A program made the position numbers and the translations under genes. From the NCBI GenBank assembly GCA_020354555.1, contig CP070648.1, positions 926,913 to 990,912 of the forward strand: a stretch of DNA of 64,000 nt, written 5' to 3'. This stretch comes from Armatimonadota bacterium (GTDB lineage: Bacteria > Armatimonadota > Hebobacteria > GCA-020354555 > CP070648). A model generated the notes under the pieces. That model was not told the DNA's origin. It ran no database searches and saw only the letters and a list, made by a program, of their open reading frames with translations. Within the stretch, counting starts at the first letter, position 1; every line of letters begins with the position of its first letter. This document shows, piece by piece, positions 8,883-17,920 of the stretch.

Positions 8883-10025
8883 ATGTCCAGCAGGTACGTG
8901 TTTACTTCGGAGAGCGTTACTGAAGGTCACCCGGATAAGATGGCCGACCAAATCTCGGACGCGGTGCTCGACGCGATCCTGGCACAGGATTCGCTCGGGC
9001 GCGTTGCGTGCGAAACCCTGGTCACCACCGGCCTCGTCATGGTCGCGGGAGAGATAACCACGGACTGCTACGTCGAGATTCCGCAGATCGTCCGTCAAAC
9101 CGTCGAAAACATCGGCTACACGCGAGCGAAGTACGGATTCGATTTCGAGACCGCGGGCGTGGTCTCATCTATCCAGCCGCAGTCGCCCGACATCGCCAAG
9201 GGCGTCAACATCGGAGGCGCCGGCGACCAGGGCATGATGTTCGGCTACGCGTGCAACGAGACTCCCGAACTGATGCCGATGCCGATCATGGTTGCGCACA
9301 AGCTCGCGCGCCGCCTCGCCGCCATCCGCAAGGAGCAGGTCGTGGATTACCTGCGCCCGGACGGCAAGACCCAGGTCACCGTCGAGTACGTGGACGGCAA
9401 GCCCCATCGTCTGGACAAGATCGTCGTGTCGGCGCATCACCGCGCGGACGTGACGTTGGACACCATCAGGCGCGACGTCGTCGAGCACGTCATCCGCCCC
9501 GTCGTGCCCGCGGACTACCTCGACGATAATACGAGCATCCTCGTCAACCCGACGGGCCGGTTCGAGAAAGGCGGCCCGCAGGCTGACACCGGCCTCACCG
9601 GGCGCAAGATCATCGTTGACACCTACGGCGGCATGGCGCGCCACGGCGGCGGCTGCTTCTCCGGCAAGGACGCGACGAAGGTGGACCGCTCGGCGGCATA
9701 CATGATGCGCTACATCGCCAAGAACCTCGTCGCGGCGGGCCTGGCTGACAAGATTGAGGTGCAGGTGGCCTATTCCATCGGTGAGCCCTCGCCGCTCGCG
9801 CTTGCGGTGGATACGTTTGGCACCGGCAACGTGGACGACGAGATCATCATCCGCCTCATCCGGGAGCATTTCGACCTCACGCCCGCGGGCATGATAGAGA
9901 AGCTCGACCTGCGCAAGCCTCTGTACACGCAAGTCGCGGCCTACGGGCACTTCGGCCGCACCGACCTCGACGTGGCGTGGGAGCGCACCGACATGGCCGA
10001 GGCACTCCGCGCTGCGGCCGCGTAA
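8883..10025 (+). CDS. metK: S-adenosylmethionine synthetase
   Basis: The enzyme makes SAM from methionine and ATP. Signatures: [20 protein letters not shown] at the N terminus with the ATP-binding His, the hexapeptide GAGDQG near residue 115, and the glycine-rich loop [19 protein letters not shown] near residue 256. The 380-residue length is standard. AGGAGGG directly precedes the ATG. The 52-nt gap after coaBC is too short for a SAM riboswitch. A GC-rich hairpin without a T-run (10035-10054) follows the stop. The coaBC-metK-priA order is also found in Actinobacteria. Confidence 0.96.
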   Translation: MSSRYVFTSESVTEGHPDKMADQISDAVLDAILAQDSLGRVACETLVTTGLVMVAGEITTDCYVEIPQIVRQTVENIGYTRAKYGFDFETAGVVSSIQPQSPDIAKGVNIGGAGDQGMMFGYACNETPELMPMPIMVAHKLARRLAAIRKEQVVDYLRPDGKTQVTVEYVDGKPHRLDKIVVSAHHRADVTLDTIRRDVVEHVIRPVVPADYLDDNTSILVNPTGRFEKGGPQADTGLTGRKIIVDTYGGMARHGGGCFSGKDATKVDRSAAYMMRYIAKNLVAAGLADKIEVQVAYSIGEPSPLALAVDTFGTGNVDDEIIIRLIREHFDLTPAGMIEKLDLRKPLYTQVAAYGHFGRTDLDVAWERTDMAEALRAAAA

Positions 10026-10222
10026 GCACGGTCGGCGGCGCGCTCCCGCGCCGCGCGGTTCAGCGCCCTGCGCATGGCGCGCCCGACGGCTGCGCCCGAG
10101 GTCTGCCCGTTTCCGGCGGAGGCGCGCGAGTCCGGCGGGCGCACAAGCGTCACGGACGATCCCGCGCATCGAACAGAAGAACGCGACACCCGGGCAGCGC
10201 CGAACTGCGCCGGATATGACCG

Positions 10223-12685
10223 ATGCACGCTACCATGTACTGCGCCGACGTGCTTCCCAATCCGGGAAGGCCCTTCGACCAGGTCTTCACGTACCGTGTC
10301 CCCGATGAGCTGGCATCTCGCGTTGCCGTGGGCTGTCAGGTAGTCGTGCCTCTGGGCGCGCGCGCCGTGCCCGGCTTCGTCATCCGCGTGCACACCGAGC
10401 CGCCGCCGCTCGATCTCAAGCCGATCCAGGAAATCCTGCGACAGGCGCCGGCCCTGCCGGCCCCGCTCATCGAACTCGCGCGTTGGATGAGTGAATACTA
10501 CATGTGCCCGATGGGGGAGGCGCTTCAACCCGTGCTGCCCCCGGGGAGCCCGCGGCTGTCGCGCCGGGCCCGGCTGGCCGTTCCCCCGGATTCCGAGGAA
10601 ACGCGGCGCCTGTGTCGCGAATCAGCGGAATGCGCGACGGCGGTGAGCATTCTCGGCAAGGGCGGGTGGGTGGCGCTGCGCCGGTTGGAGAAGGAGGCCG
10701 GTGCTGGGGCCGTGCGCCTGCTGCGGGCCGCGGGCGTGCTCGAAACTGAAGGGCGGGTAGTGGCGGGGCGCTCGGCCGTGGCGACCATGGCTCAGTTGGT
10801 GCAGCCGGCGGGCGAGGTCCGGCATGCGGCGGACACGCTGCGGCGGCGCGCGCCGAAGCAAGCGGCGGTGCTGGAGGCGCTGCTCTCCGAGGGCGGTGGC
10901 GTCGAAATCGGGCGGCTGGCAAAACGGGCACAGACGACGACTGACGTCGTGCGTGCAGTCGCCGCCAAGGGCCTCGTGCGTCTGTCCCGGACCTCACCCC
11001 GCCGCGTGCCGTGGGGGGATGCGAAACCGGTCGCGGAGCCGCCTCCCGTGCTCACCCCGGAGCAAGCCGACGCAGTCGCGGCGCTGGGCGAGGCCATCGA
11101 GTCCCGTCACTCCGAAACGTTCCTCCTCTACGGCATCACCGCGAGCGGCAAGACAGAGGTCTTCCTGCAGGCCGCGGAGCGCGTACTTGCGTTGGGGCGG
11201 CAGGCAATCATCCTCATGCCGGAGATCTCGCTTACCGCGCAGGCCGTCGGTATCTTCCGCGGTCGGTTCGGCGACCGCGTCGCGGTGCTTCACAGCGCCC
11301 TCGGCCCGGGCGAGCGCTCCGACGAGTGGCGCCGCATCTACCACGCCGAGGCGCAGGTCGTTATCGGCGCCCGCTCGGCGCTTTTCGCGCCGTGCCCGGA
11401 CCCGGGGCTGATCGTCCTCGATGAGGAGCACGACCCGTCGTACAAGCAAGACTCGCCGCCCCGCTACCACGCTCGCGAGACGGCGATAGAGCGCGGCCGG
11501 CTGGAGCATGCCGCGGTGCTTCTCGCCGGCGCCACGCCGAGCATCGAATCCTTTCACCGCGCTCAGCGAGGCGAATATACTCTCCTGCACCTGTCCGGGA
11601 GGATCGGTGATCGCCCGCCGCCGGCCATCGAAACCGTTGACTTGCGCGGGGCCCGCCGCCGCTACTCGACGACGCGGAGCGTCGCCGCCACGCACCAGTC
11701 CGTCTTCACTCCCCGGCTCGTGTACCTCATGAAACAGGCGCTCGATGCGGGTGAGCAAATCATCCTCTTCCTTAATCGCCGCGGCTACGCAACAGCGGTA
11801 CTGTGCCCGGAATGCGGCGAGGTGCTGCGCTGCCAGCACTGCAACGTCGCGCTCGTCTACCATCGCGCCGGACGGACCGTCGAATGCCACCACTGTGGGT
11901 TGAGCGATGCGGCGCCGACTCAGTGCGGTCAGTGCGGCGGCGGCAACGTGCAGCTCTCAGGCTACGGCACCGAGCGGGTGGCGGAGGAACTGGACCGGCT
12001 GCTCCCCCAGGCGCGCCCCACGCGCATGGACCGCGACACCACCGGCCGCAAGGGCGCTCACGTGCGGATCGTCGAGGATTTCCGCCGCGCGGACGCCGAC
12101 GTTCTCGTCGGCACGCAGATGGTCACCAAGGGATTCCACTTCCCCGGCGTCACCCTGGTCGGTGTGCTGTGCGCCGACGTCGCTCTCAACCTCCCGGATT
12201 TCCGCGCCGGCGAGCGAACCTTCCAGCTCCTCGCCCAGGTCAGCGGCCGCTGTGGCCGCGGAGACCGGCCCGGCCGGGTCGTCATCCAGACCTACGCCCC
12301 GGAGCACTATGCCGTCGCCGCCTCACAGGCGCAGGATTACGAGGCGTTCTTCGCCCAGGAACTCGAAGCGCGCCGCGAGCAAGGCTACCCGCCGTTCGGC
12401 CATCTATGCAATGTCGTGGCCGGCGCCCCTGAGGAAGCGCAGGCGCGCGCTTGCGTCGAGGCCCTGGCGTCGGCCTGCCGCGAGGCGGGCGTCGAAGGCG
12501 TCGCCGTGATGGGACCCGCGTCCGCCCCTCTCGCGAAATTGCGCGGCCGCAGTCGCTGGCACATGCTGCTCAAGGCGCCGCAGCCCGAGCACATCCGACG
12601 CGCCCTGCAGTCCGGCATGGAGCAGGCACCTCCCGCACGAGGGATTACCCTCGTCGTGGATATGGATCCCGTCTCGCTGATGTGA
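10223..12685 (+). CDS. priA: Primosomal replication-restart helicase PriA
   Basis: PriA reloads the replisome at collapsed forks. The N-terminal DNA-binding domain starts with ADVLPNPGRPFDQVFTYRVP. The helicase core carries Walker A GITASGKTEVF near residue 303 and the DEEH box in LDEEHDPSYKQD near residue 400. A zinc-binding insert near residues 526-575 has the cysteine pairs CPECGEVLRCQHC and CHHCGLS/CGQCGG, and the last helicase motifs include VGTQMVTKGFHFPGV. All catalytic elements are present at full length (820 aa). The start is ATG at 10223; an ATG four codons later is equally possible. Confidence 0.96.
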   Translation: MHATMYCADVLPNPGRPFDQVFTYRVPDELASRVAVGCQVVVPLGARAVPGFVIRVHTEPPPLDLKPIQEILRQAPALPAPLIELARWMSEYYMCPMGEALQPVLPPGSPRLSRRARLAVPPDSEETRRLCRESAECATAVSILGKGGWVALRRLEKEAGAGAVRLLRAAGVLETEGRVVAGRSAVATMAQLVQPAGEVRHAADTLRRRAPKQAAVLEALLSEGGGVEIGRLAKRAQTTTDVVRAVAAKGLVRLSRTSPRRVPWGDAKPVAEPPPVLTPEQADAVAALGEAIESRHSETFLLYGITASGKTEVFLQAAERVLALGRQAIILMPEISLTAQAVGIFRGRFGDRVAVLHSALGPGERSDEWRRIYHAEAQVVIGARSALFAPCPDPGLIVLDEEHDPSYKQDSPPRYHARETAIERGRLEHAAVLLAGATPSIESFHRAQRGEYTLLHLSGRIGDRPPPAIETVDLRGARRRYSTTRSVAATHQSVFTPRLVYLMKQALDAGEQIILFLNRRGYATAVLCPECGEVLRCQHCNVALVYHRAGRTVECHHCGLSDAAPTQCGQCGGGNVQLSGYGTERVAEELDRLLPQARPTRMDRDTTGRKGAHVRIVEDFRRADADVLVGTQMVTKGFHFPGVTLVGVLCADVALNLPDFRAGERTFQLLAQVSGRCGRGDRPGRVVIQTYAPEHYAVAASQAQDYEAFFAQELEARREQGYPPFGHLCNVVAGAPEEAQARACVEALASACREAGVEGVAVMGPASAPLAKLRGRSRWHMLLKAPQPEHIRRALQSGMEQAPPARGITLVVDMDPVSLM

Positions 12686-12751
12686 CGGCGGGAGCGTCGG
12701 CGAGCTCGTCCGCCTACCGCCTGTTGATGTGTGCCTCTGTCACCTGTGTCA

Positions 12752-12780
12752 TAGACTCCGCACGCCGGCTCTGGTACACT
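12752..12780 (+). promoter_or_regulatory. Possible promoter for def-fmt
   Basis: TAGACT (12752-12757), 17 nt, TACACT (12775-12780). Each hexamer matches consensus at four of six bases. If used, the transcript starts near 12787 and includes the complete double-hairpin repeat in the def leader. The remainder of the gap after priA (12686-12751 and 12787-12907) shows nothing else. Confidence 0.35.
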
Positions 12781-12907
12781 ATACTATACGCAGCATCGGC
12801 CATGGGAGAAGTGGCCGATATTGTCTCGGAGTGGAACTGGCGAACATGATGCGCGGGTCTGTGGGCGTTGTGGGAGCACGCGAGCCCGGCAGATCACGAC
12901 CGAGTGC

Positions 12908-13026
12908 CTATCGAGGTCCGTGTATTCGGGAAGGACGCAAGAGACGGCGGGGCGCCTCCCAAACGAACCTCGTCCAGAAGAGTCTACGTGTATTACCCGC
13001 GCTGCGGTAATACACGAGACTCTATA
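12908..13026 (+). repeat. Double-hairpin dispersed repeat, copy 1
   Basis: This 119-bp element runs from CTATCGAGG to ACTCTATAA. Hairpin 1 pairs CGAGGTCCG (12912-12920) with CGAACCTCG (12964-12972), one mismatch. Hairpin 2 pairs AGAGTCTACGTGTATTACC (12979-12997) with GGTAATACACGAGACTCT (13006-13023), an 18-bp stem with one bulged A. Two other copies of the same length occur in this window. This copy ends about 5 nt before the def ribosome-binding site, so it forms most of the def leader. Confidence 0.9.
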
Positions 13027-13047
13027 AGTGTTGAGGAATCGTGTGAC

Positions 13048-13617
13048 GTGAACCCTGCGGATGAGATACTATGCTACGGGCATCCCGTGCTCCGCGGCAA
13101 AGCAGAGCCGGTGCAAAAGGTCGACGCTGAGGTCGAGGCGGCGATCGAGCGCATGACCACATGCCTCGAGCGGGCCGGTGGGTTGGGGTTGGCAGCCCCC
13201 CAGATCGGCTCGCGCCTGCGTGTCATCGTCTACGATGTCGGCGACGGCCCGGCGGCAGTCATCAACCCGCGCCTCCAGGACAGCGAGGGCGCCGAAGAGA
13301 GCCTCGAGGGGTGCCTGAGTCTGCCCCGCCTGTTCGGTGATGTGTCGCGCGCTGCTCGCGTTGTCGTCAGGGGCCGCGATGTACGAGGTCGCCCGATCAG
13401 GATTGAGGCGGAGGATATGCTGGCGCGGGTCATCCAGCACGAGATAGACCACCTCGAGGGCGTTCTCTTTGTCGATCGCGTGAACCCGGAAACGCTGCAC
13501 TGGCTGATCGGCAAGGGCGGACAGGATGAGGAGGCCCAACGGGTGCCCACCACCCTCGCGGACGCTCTGAAGGTATTCGAGGCGCGCGTGGCCTCGCGGC
13601 ACCGGGCGGACGGCTGA
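13048..13617 (+). CDS. def: Peptide deformylase
   Basis: The enzyme removes the N-formyl group from nascent proteins. All three metal-site boxes are present: GLAAPQIGS, EGCLSLP with the metal-binding Cys, and QHEIDHLEGVLF with the two His and the catalytic Glu. The GTG at 13048 (189 aa) is chosen because GAGGAA (13034-13039) precedes it at good spacing; the longer open frame only adds translated repeat sequence. fmt follows after 34 nt, giving the usual functional pair. Confidence 0.95.
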   Translation: MNPADEILCYGHPVLRGKAEPVQKVDAEVEAAIERMTTCLERAGGLGLAAPQIGSRLRVIVYDVGDGPAAVINPRLQDSEGAEESLEGCLSLPRLFGDVSRAARVVVRGRDVRGRPIRIEAEDMLARVIQHEIDHLEGVLFVDRVNPETLHWLIGKGGQDEEAQRVPTTLADALKVFEARVASRHRADG

Positions 13618-13651
13618 TCCGGGCCGCGCTGCCGCGAGAGGGCAAATCGCA

Positions 13652-14602
13652 ATGCGGATCGTCTTCTTCGGTACCACCGACTTCTCCGCCGTCATTCTGC
13701 GCGCCGTGCGAGAGTCCACTCACGACATCATCGCCGTCGTCACGCAGCCGGATCGTCCCGCAGGCCGGGGCAGACGGCTACGCGCGTCGGCTGTCAAGAC
13801 CCTCGCGGGCGAACTCGGCCTCACCGTCCACGCGCCCGACGACCCGAATTCCGTCGAGTTCGTACGCCTCGTCGAGGAGTCGGACGCTGATCTCTTCGCG
13901 GTGGCCGCTTACGGACACATCTTCGGCCCCAGCTTGCTCGCTGCCCCACAGGGCGGTTGCGTCAACGTCCACGCGTCGCTGCTGCCGCGCTACCGCGGGG
14001 CCGCACCCATTCATCACGCGCTGATCAACGGTGACGCCGAGGCCGGCATCACCACCATCTGGATGGACGAACGCATGGATGCTGGTGACATGATACTCCA
14101 GCGCGCCCTGCCCGTCGCGCCCGAGGACAACGTGGAGTCGCTGGAGCGCAAGCTTGCCGACCTCGGAGCCGCCGTGCTCGTCGAAACCCTGGGGCTGATC
14201 GCCCAGGGCGTCGCTCCGCGCATCGGGCAAGACGATGCACAGGCGACCTATGCCCCAGCCCTCACCCGGGCTCGGGCGCAGGTGGATTGGCGCCTGAGCG
14301 CGACCGAGATCTGTAACCTGGTACGCGGCACGAATCCGACTCCTGGTGCCTACACGTTCGACCGCGGGAAAAGGCTCAAGATCCTGCGCGCGCGCGTGGC
14401 GGAAAAAGCCCCCCCCGAGGCAGGAACTCCCGGTCAGATAGTTGAAACTCGCACCGACGGGCTGCTCGTCAGGGCCGGCAGCGGAACGGTGCTGCTCATG
14501 CAGGTGCAGCCCGAAGGCGCGCGCCCGATGTCGGGCGCGGAATACATGCGCGGCTACAAGCCCGAGGCCGGCGCAGTTCTCGGAGGCAGCCCGCGCCAGT
14601 GA
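13652..14602 (+). CDS. fmt: Methionyl-tRNA formyltransferase
   Basis: The enzyme formylates initiator Met-tRNA using 10-formyltetrahydrofolate. The N-terminal fold shows RIVFFGTTDFSAVILRAV and TQPDRPAGRGRRLRASAVK. The catalytic region has the family string NVHASLLPRYRGAAPIHHAL with the conserved Asn and His, and the Asp of MDAGDMILQ. A C-terminal OB-like domain follows. The length of 316 is typical. It is the downstream partner of def. Confidence 0.96.
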   Translation: MRIVFFGTTDFSAVILRAVRESTHDIIAVVTQPDRPAGRGRRLRASAVKTLAGELGLTVHAPDDPNSVEFVRLVEESDADLFAVAAYGHIFGPSLLAAPQGGCVNVHASLLPRYRGAAPIHHALINGDAEAGITTIWMDERMDAGDMILQRALPVAPEDNVESLERKLADLGAAVLVETLGLIAQGVAPRIGQDDAQATYAPALTRARAQVDWRLSATEICNLVRGTNPTPGAYTFDRGKRLKILRARVAEKAPPEAGTPGQIVETRTDGLLVRAGSGTVLLMQVQPEGARPMSGAEYMRGYKPEAGAVLGGSPRQ

Positions 14603-14630
14603 CCCACGGACGCAGGCGGCGACCTTAGCG

Positions 14631-15002
14631 ATGAGCGCGGAAGAGCTGGATCAGCACTACCAGCAGGGCACGGCGCACCGGAACGTCGGCGAGTACGACG
14701 AGGCGATGGCCGAGTTCAGGTACGTGTTGGAGCGCCAGCCGGATCATCTCGATGCCCGCCTCGGCCTCGGCTTGGTGTACGGTTTCGTCGGCATGTTCGA
14801 CGAGTCTCTCGCCGAACTCAGACGCGCCGTCGAGACGGCGCCCGAGTCCGTGGACGCGCTCCTCTACCTGGCCAAGACCTGCTGTATGCTCGGGATCTAC
14901 GACGAGGCGCGCGAGCACTTCACGAGGATTCTCGAGTTGCAGCCGGATCACCCCGAGGCCAAGAAACAGCTGTCACTTATCGCGTCACTGGACAGTCCGT
15001 AG
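14631..15002 (+). CDS. Small TPR-repeat protein
   Basis: The 123 residues hold three consecutive tetratricopeptide repeats, visible as HRNVGEYDEAMAEFRYVLE, YGFVGMFDESLAELRRAVE and CCMLGIYDEAREHFTRILE. Such proteins act as scaffolds; no partner can be named. There is no signal peptide, so it is probably cytoplasmic. The ATG at 14631 gives a sensible N terminus (MSAEELDQHYQQG). It closes the def-fmt unit and is followed by a strong intrinsic terminator. Confidence 0.8.
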   Translation: MSAEELDQHYQQGTAHRNVGEYDEAMAEFRYVLERQPDHLDARLGLGLVYGFVGMFDESLAELRRAVETAPESVDALLYLAKTCCMLGIYDEAREHFTRILELQPDHPEAKKQLSLIASLDSP

Positions 15003-15035
15003 ATCCGGCGCCCGGCCGAAGACGCAGCGACTTCT

Positions 15036-15075
15036 CCGGCAGAGGCGTTCCTGCCTCTGCCGGCGGCTCGTTTTC
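15036..15075 (+). terminator. Intrinsic terminator after the def-fmt-TPR unit
   Basis: CCGGCAGAGGC (15036-15046) pairs perfectly with GCCTCTGCCGG (15053-15063) across a 6-nt loop, followed by GGCTCGTTTTC. The 11-bp perfect stem and short T-run fit a rho-independent terminator. Confidence 0.7.
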
Positions 15076-15197
15076 TGGCGCGTTCGGCCGGCTGATAGCA
15101 GTCATGATCGTCGGCGGCGGTCTGAGCTCGGAGGTCTGCATTCGCCTCCCGCGTCCGTCGGGCTGCCGGCCTGTCCCGTAGAGGAATCGATTCGCAA

Positions 15198-17063
15198 ATG
15201 TCGGAGATCCGCATAGAGTTCCTGCCCGACAAACGCAAGGTCCGCGTCGCTGACGGGACCTCGATCGCGGAGGCGGCGCGACAAGCCGGCATCGCGATTG
15301 AGAGCCCCTGCGGCGGCGAAGGGCGCTGCGGCAAGTGCCGCGTCAAGGTGCGGGGCGCGGTTCCGGCGGCGACCGCGGAGGAGATCCAGGCGCTCGGCGA
15401 CGATCTGCTCGGTGTCGGCTTTCGCCTCGCATGCCGCTGCCGGCCGCAAGGCGATGTTGCCGTCTACATCCCGCCGCAGTCGAGATTGCTCGAACAGAGC
15501 ATCCTCATCGAGGGCGTCGAGCGCGAGTTGGTCCTCGACCCGGCTGTCGCCAAGCGCGCAGCGGAACCGCCGACCCCCTCGCTCGACGATCAGCGTGGCG
15601 ACCTGGAGCGCCTGTTGCACGCCGCGGGCCGGCCGCAGGTGCGCTGCGCCCTGCCTCTGCTGCGCGAAATCGGCGCCGCCCTGCGGGCCGCCGACTGGCG
15701 CGTCACGGCGGTGGTCGCGGGCGACGACCTGATCGCGGTCGAACCCGGGGACACGACGGGCTCGATCTATGGCATCGCCTTTGATGTCGGCACGACGACG
15801 GTAGTGGGTTATCTCATAGACCTCGCGACCGGCCGTCAGGTCGCGGTCGGCTCAGATACGAACGCCCAGGTCGCGCACGGAGAGGACGTCGTCACCCGCA
15901 TCCAGTTCGCCTCCGATCACACCATGGGGCTGGAGCTTCTGCGCCGGGACGTCCTTGCCGTCATGAACGACGTCATCACCGAATGCTGCGAGGCGGCCGG
16001 GATAGACGCCGGCCAGATCTACGACGTCACGGTCGTCGGCAACACGTGCATGCACCACCTGCTGCTCGGCCTGCCCCCGGACAACCTCGCGGTGCTGCCC
16101 TACGTCGCGACCGTCACCGCCGCCCAACACTTCACCGCCGCCGAACTCGGCCTCGCCGTCAATCCTGCCGGCCGGTGCTATGTCCTGCCCAACATCGCCG
16201 GCTTCGTCGGCGCCGACACGGTCGGCGTCATCCTCGCCGCTGAACTCGATCGCTCCGAGGAGCTGCGGGTCGCCATAGATATCGGCACCAACGGCGAGGT
16301 CGTGGTGGCGGGCGGCGGCAGGATTGTCGCCTGCTCCACCGCCGCCGGCCCCGCCTTCGAGGGCGCCACGATCTCGCGCGGGATGCGCGCCACGTCGGGA
16401 GCGGTTGACTCCGTCGCGGTTCAGCAGGACGTTGCGTTCACCACGATCAACGGCGCCAGCGTGCGCGGCATGTGCGGCTCCGGTCTGATTGACGCCGTCG
16501 CCGAGCTGCGCCGTGCCGGCGTCGTGGACGAGACGGGACGCATGCTGCCGCCGTCACGCGCCGCCGAATTGCCCGGCGAAATCGGGCGTCGGCTGCGCGG
16601 AGAAGAAGACCGGCCTGAATTCGTACTCGCCTGGGAGCACGAGACTCAGGACGGCGAGCCGCTGACGATCACCGCGCGGGATGTGCGGCAGCTCCAGCTT
16701 GCGAAGGGCGCGCTGTACGCAGGAGTTGACATCCTGCTCGAGGAAATGGGGGCGGACGCGTCGCAGGTCGAGGAAATCCTGCTCGCCGGCGCGTTCGGGA
16801 ACTACGTCAAACGGGAAAGCGCGGTCGCGGTCGGCTTGATACCGGCGCTGCCGCTGGAGCGCATCCGGTCCATCGGCAACGCCGCGGGGGTCGGCGCCAA
16901 GCTGGCGCTCGCCTCGAACTCGATGCGCGCCCGGGCGCAGGAATTGGCGGCGCGGGTGGAGTATGTTGAGCTGTCGCGGAAGCCGCATTTCCAGCTCCGG
17001 TTCGCCGACGCGATGATCCTCGCTGCCTGCGTTCCGGGGAAAGCAGAAGCCGCTGGAAGGTGA
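15198..17063 (+). CDS. RACo-type reductive activator of corrinoid proteins (2Fe-2S ferredoxin + ASKHA/DUF4445)
   Basis: The protein restores the Co(I) state of corrinoid methyl carriers by ATP-dependent reduction. Residues 1-95 form a plant-type ferredoxin with cluster ligands in SPCGGEGRCGKC and a distal Cys in LACRCR. A linker follows, then an actin-like ATPase region with IAFDVGTTTVVGYLID near residue 193, VAIDIGTNGEVVVAGGG near residue 358, and the C-terminal LLAGAFGNYVKRESAVAVG. The length of 621 is typical of RACo/RamA-like activators. GAGGAA lies 12 nt before the ATG. The corrinoid protein gene follows at once, but no methyltransferase is nearby. Confidence 0.9.
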   Translation: MSEIRIEFLPDKRKVRVADGTSIAEAARQAGIAIESPCGGEGRCGKCRVKVRGAVPAATAEEIQALGDDLLGVGFRLACRCRPQGDVAVYIPPQSRLLEQSILIEGVERELVLDPAVAKRAAEPPTPSLDDQRGDLERLLHAAGRPQVRCALPLLREIGAALRAADWRVTAVVAGDDLIAVEPGDTTGSIYGIAFDVGTTTVVGYLIDLATGRQVAVGSDTNAQVAHGEDVVTRIQFASDHTMGLELLRRDVLAVMNDVITECCEAAGIDAGQIYDVTVVGNTCMHHLLLGLPPDNLAVLPYVATVTAAQHFTAAELGLAVNPAGRCYVLPNIAGFVGADTVGVILAAELDRSEELRVAIDIGTNGEVVVAGGGRIVACSTAAGPAFEGATISRGMRATSGAVDSVAVQQDVAFTTINGASVRGMCGSGLIDAVAELRRAGVVDETGRMLPPSRAAELPGEIGRRLRGEEDRPEFVLAWEHETQDGEPLTITARDVRQLQLAKGALYAGVDILLEEMGADASQVEEILLAGAFGNYVKRESAVAVGLIPALPLERIRSIGNAAGVGAKLALASNSMRARAQELAARVEYVELSRKPHFQLRFADAMILAACVPGKAEAAGR

Positions 17064-17115
17064 AGACGCGGGCAGTGGAGAAAAGCAACTCGCCTGTCCA
17101 TAGAGGAGGTAGCCA

Positions 17116-17751
17116 ATGGAGCTGAAAGACTTGGCCGAGGCCATTATCAGCGGGAACCGAGACCGAGCGAAGGAATTGACCGAGCAGGCGCTCGCGGCGG
17201 ATATCGGGCCGGATAAGCTCATCAACGAGGGGCTCATCGCCGGCATGTCCGTGGTCGGCGAGAAGTTCAAGAACAACGAGTTCTACGTGCCCGAGGTGCT
17301 CATCGCGGCGCGCGCCATGCACGCCAGCCTCGACCTGCTGCGCCCGCTGATCGCGGAGCGCGGGATCGAGCCCGTCGGCAGGGTGGCCATCGGCACGGTC
17401 AAGGGCGACCTCCACGACATCGGCAAGAACCTGGTCGCCATGATGCTCGAGGGCGCCGGCTACGAGGTCAACGACCTCGGCGTGGACGTCAAGCCCGAGC
17501 AGTTCATCGAGGCGGTAAAAGACAAGAAGGTGCAGGTCATCGCCCTCTCCGCGCTGCTCACGACCACCATGCCCGCGATGGCTGAGACCATCAAGGCGCT
17601 GGCGGATGCGGGCGTGCGCGACAAGGTGAAAGTCATGATCGGCGGCGCCCCGGTCACCCAGACCTACGCCGACGAAATCACCGCCGACGGCTATGCCCCG
17701 GACGCCGCCAGCGCGGTGGACATGGCCAAGGAACTCCTCGCCACCGCGTGA
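17116..17751 (+). CDS. Corrinoid methyl-carrier protein (MtaC/MtbC-like)
   Basis: This is a two-domain cobalamin carrier. Residues 1-85 are the helical cap (LAEAIISGNRDRAKELTEQ, IAGMSVVGEKFKNNEFYVPE). Residues 90-211 are the Rossmann B12-binding domain with the lower-ligand motif GDLHDIGKN, then ALSALLTTTMPAM and MIGGAPV. The length of 211 fits the MtaC/MtbC/MttC group, which passes methyl groups from methanol, methylamines or methoxy compounds to an acceptor. AGGAGG precedes the ATG. It follows its presumed activator by 52 nt. The methyl donor cannot be inferred because MtaB/MttB-type genes are absent here. Confidence 0.93.
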   Translation: MELKDLAEAIISGNRDRAKELTEQALAADIGPDKLINEGLIAGMSVVGEKFKNNEFYVPEVLIAARAMHASLDLLRPLIAERGIEPVGRVAIGTVKGDLHDIGKNLVAMMLEGAGYEVNDLGVDVKPEQFIEAVKDKKVQVIALSALLTTTMPAMAETIKALADAGVRDKVKVMIGGAPVTQTYADEITADGYAPDAASAVDMAKELLATA

Positions 17752-17920
17752 CACGCGGCAGGTTTCCGCGCGGTCGGCGGCGGGTAGGCATAACCGTAGT
17801 CCGCATGCGCGGACGAGTCACGGAGCGGCAGCTCGGGCAGTTGACGAGCTGCCACTCGGCATAAGGGGCACGTGGCCGTCTGGCGACCACGCTGCGACCG
17901 TCGGAGGTGAGGATCCGAAC

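Noticed and set aside
12868-13047. N-terminal extension of def and a repeat-encoded peptide shared by all three element copies
   Set aside because: All copies encode a similar peptide in one frame, but this follows from DNA similarity. Hairpin pairing explains the conservation better, and def homology begins after 13048.
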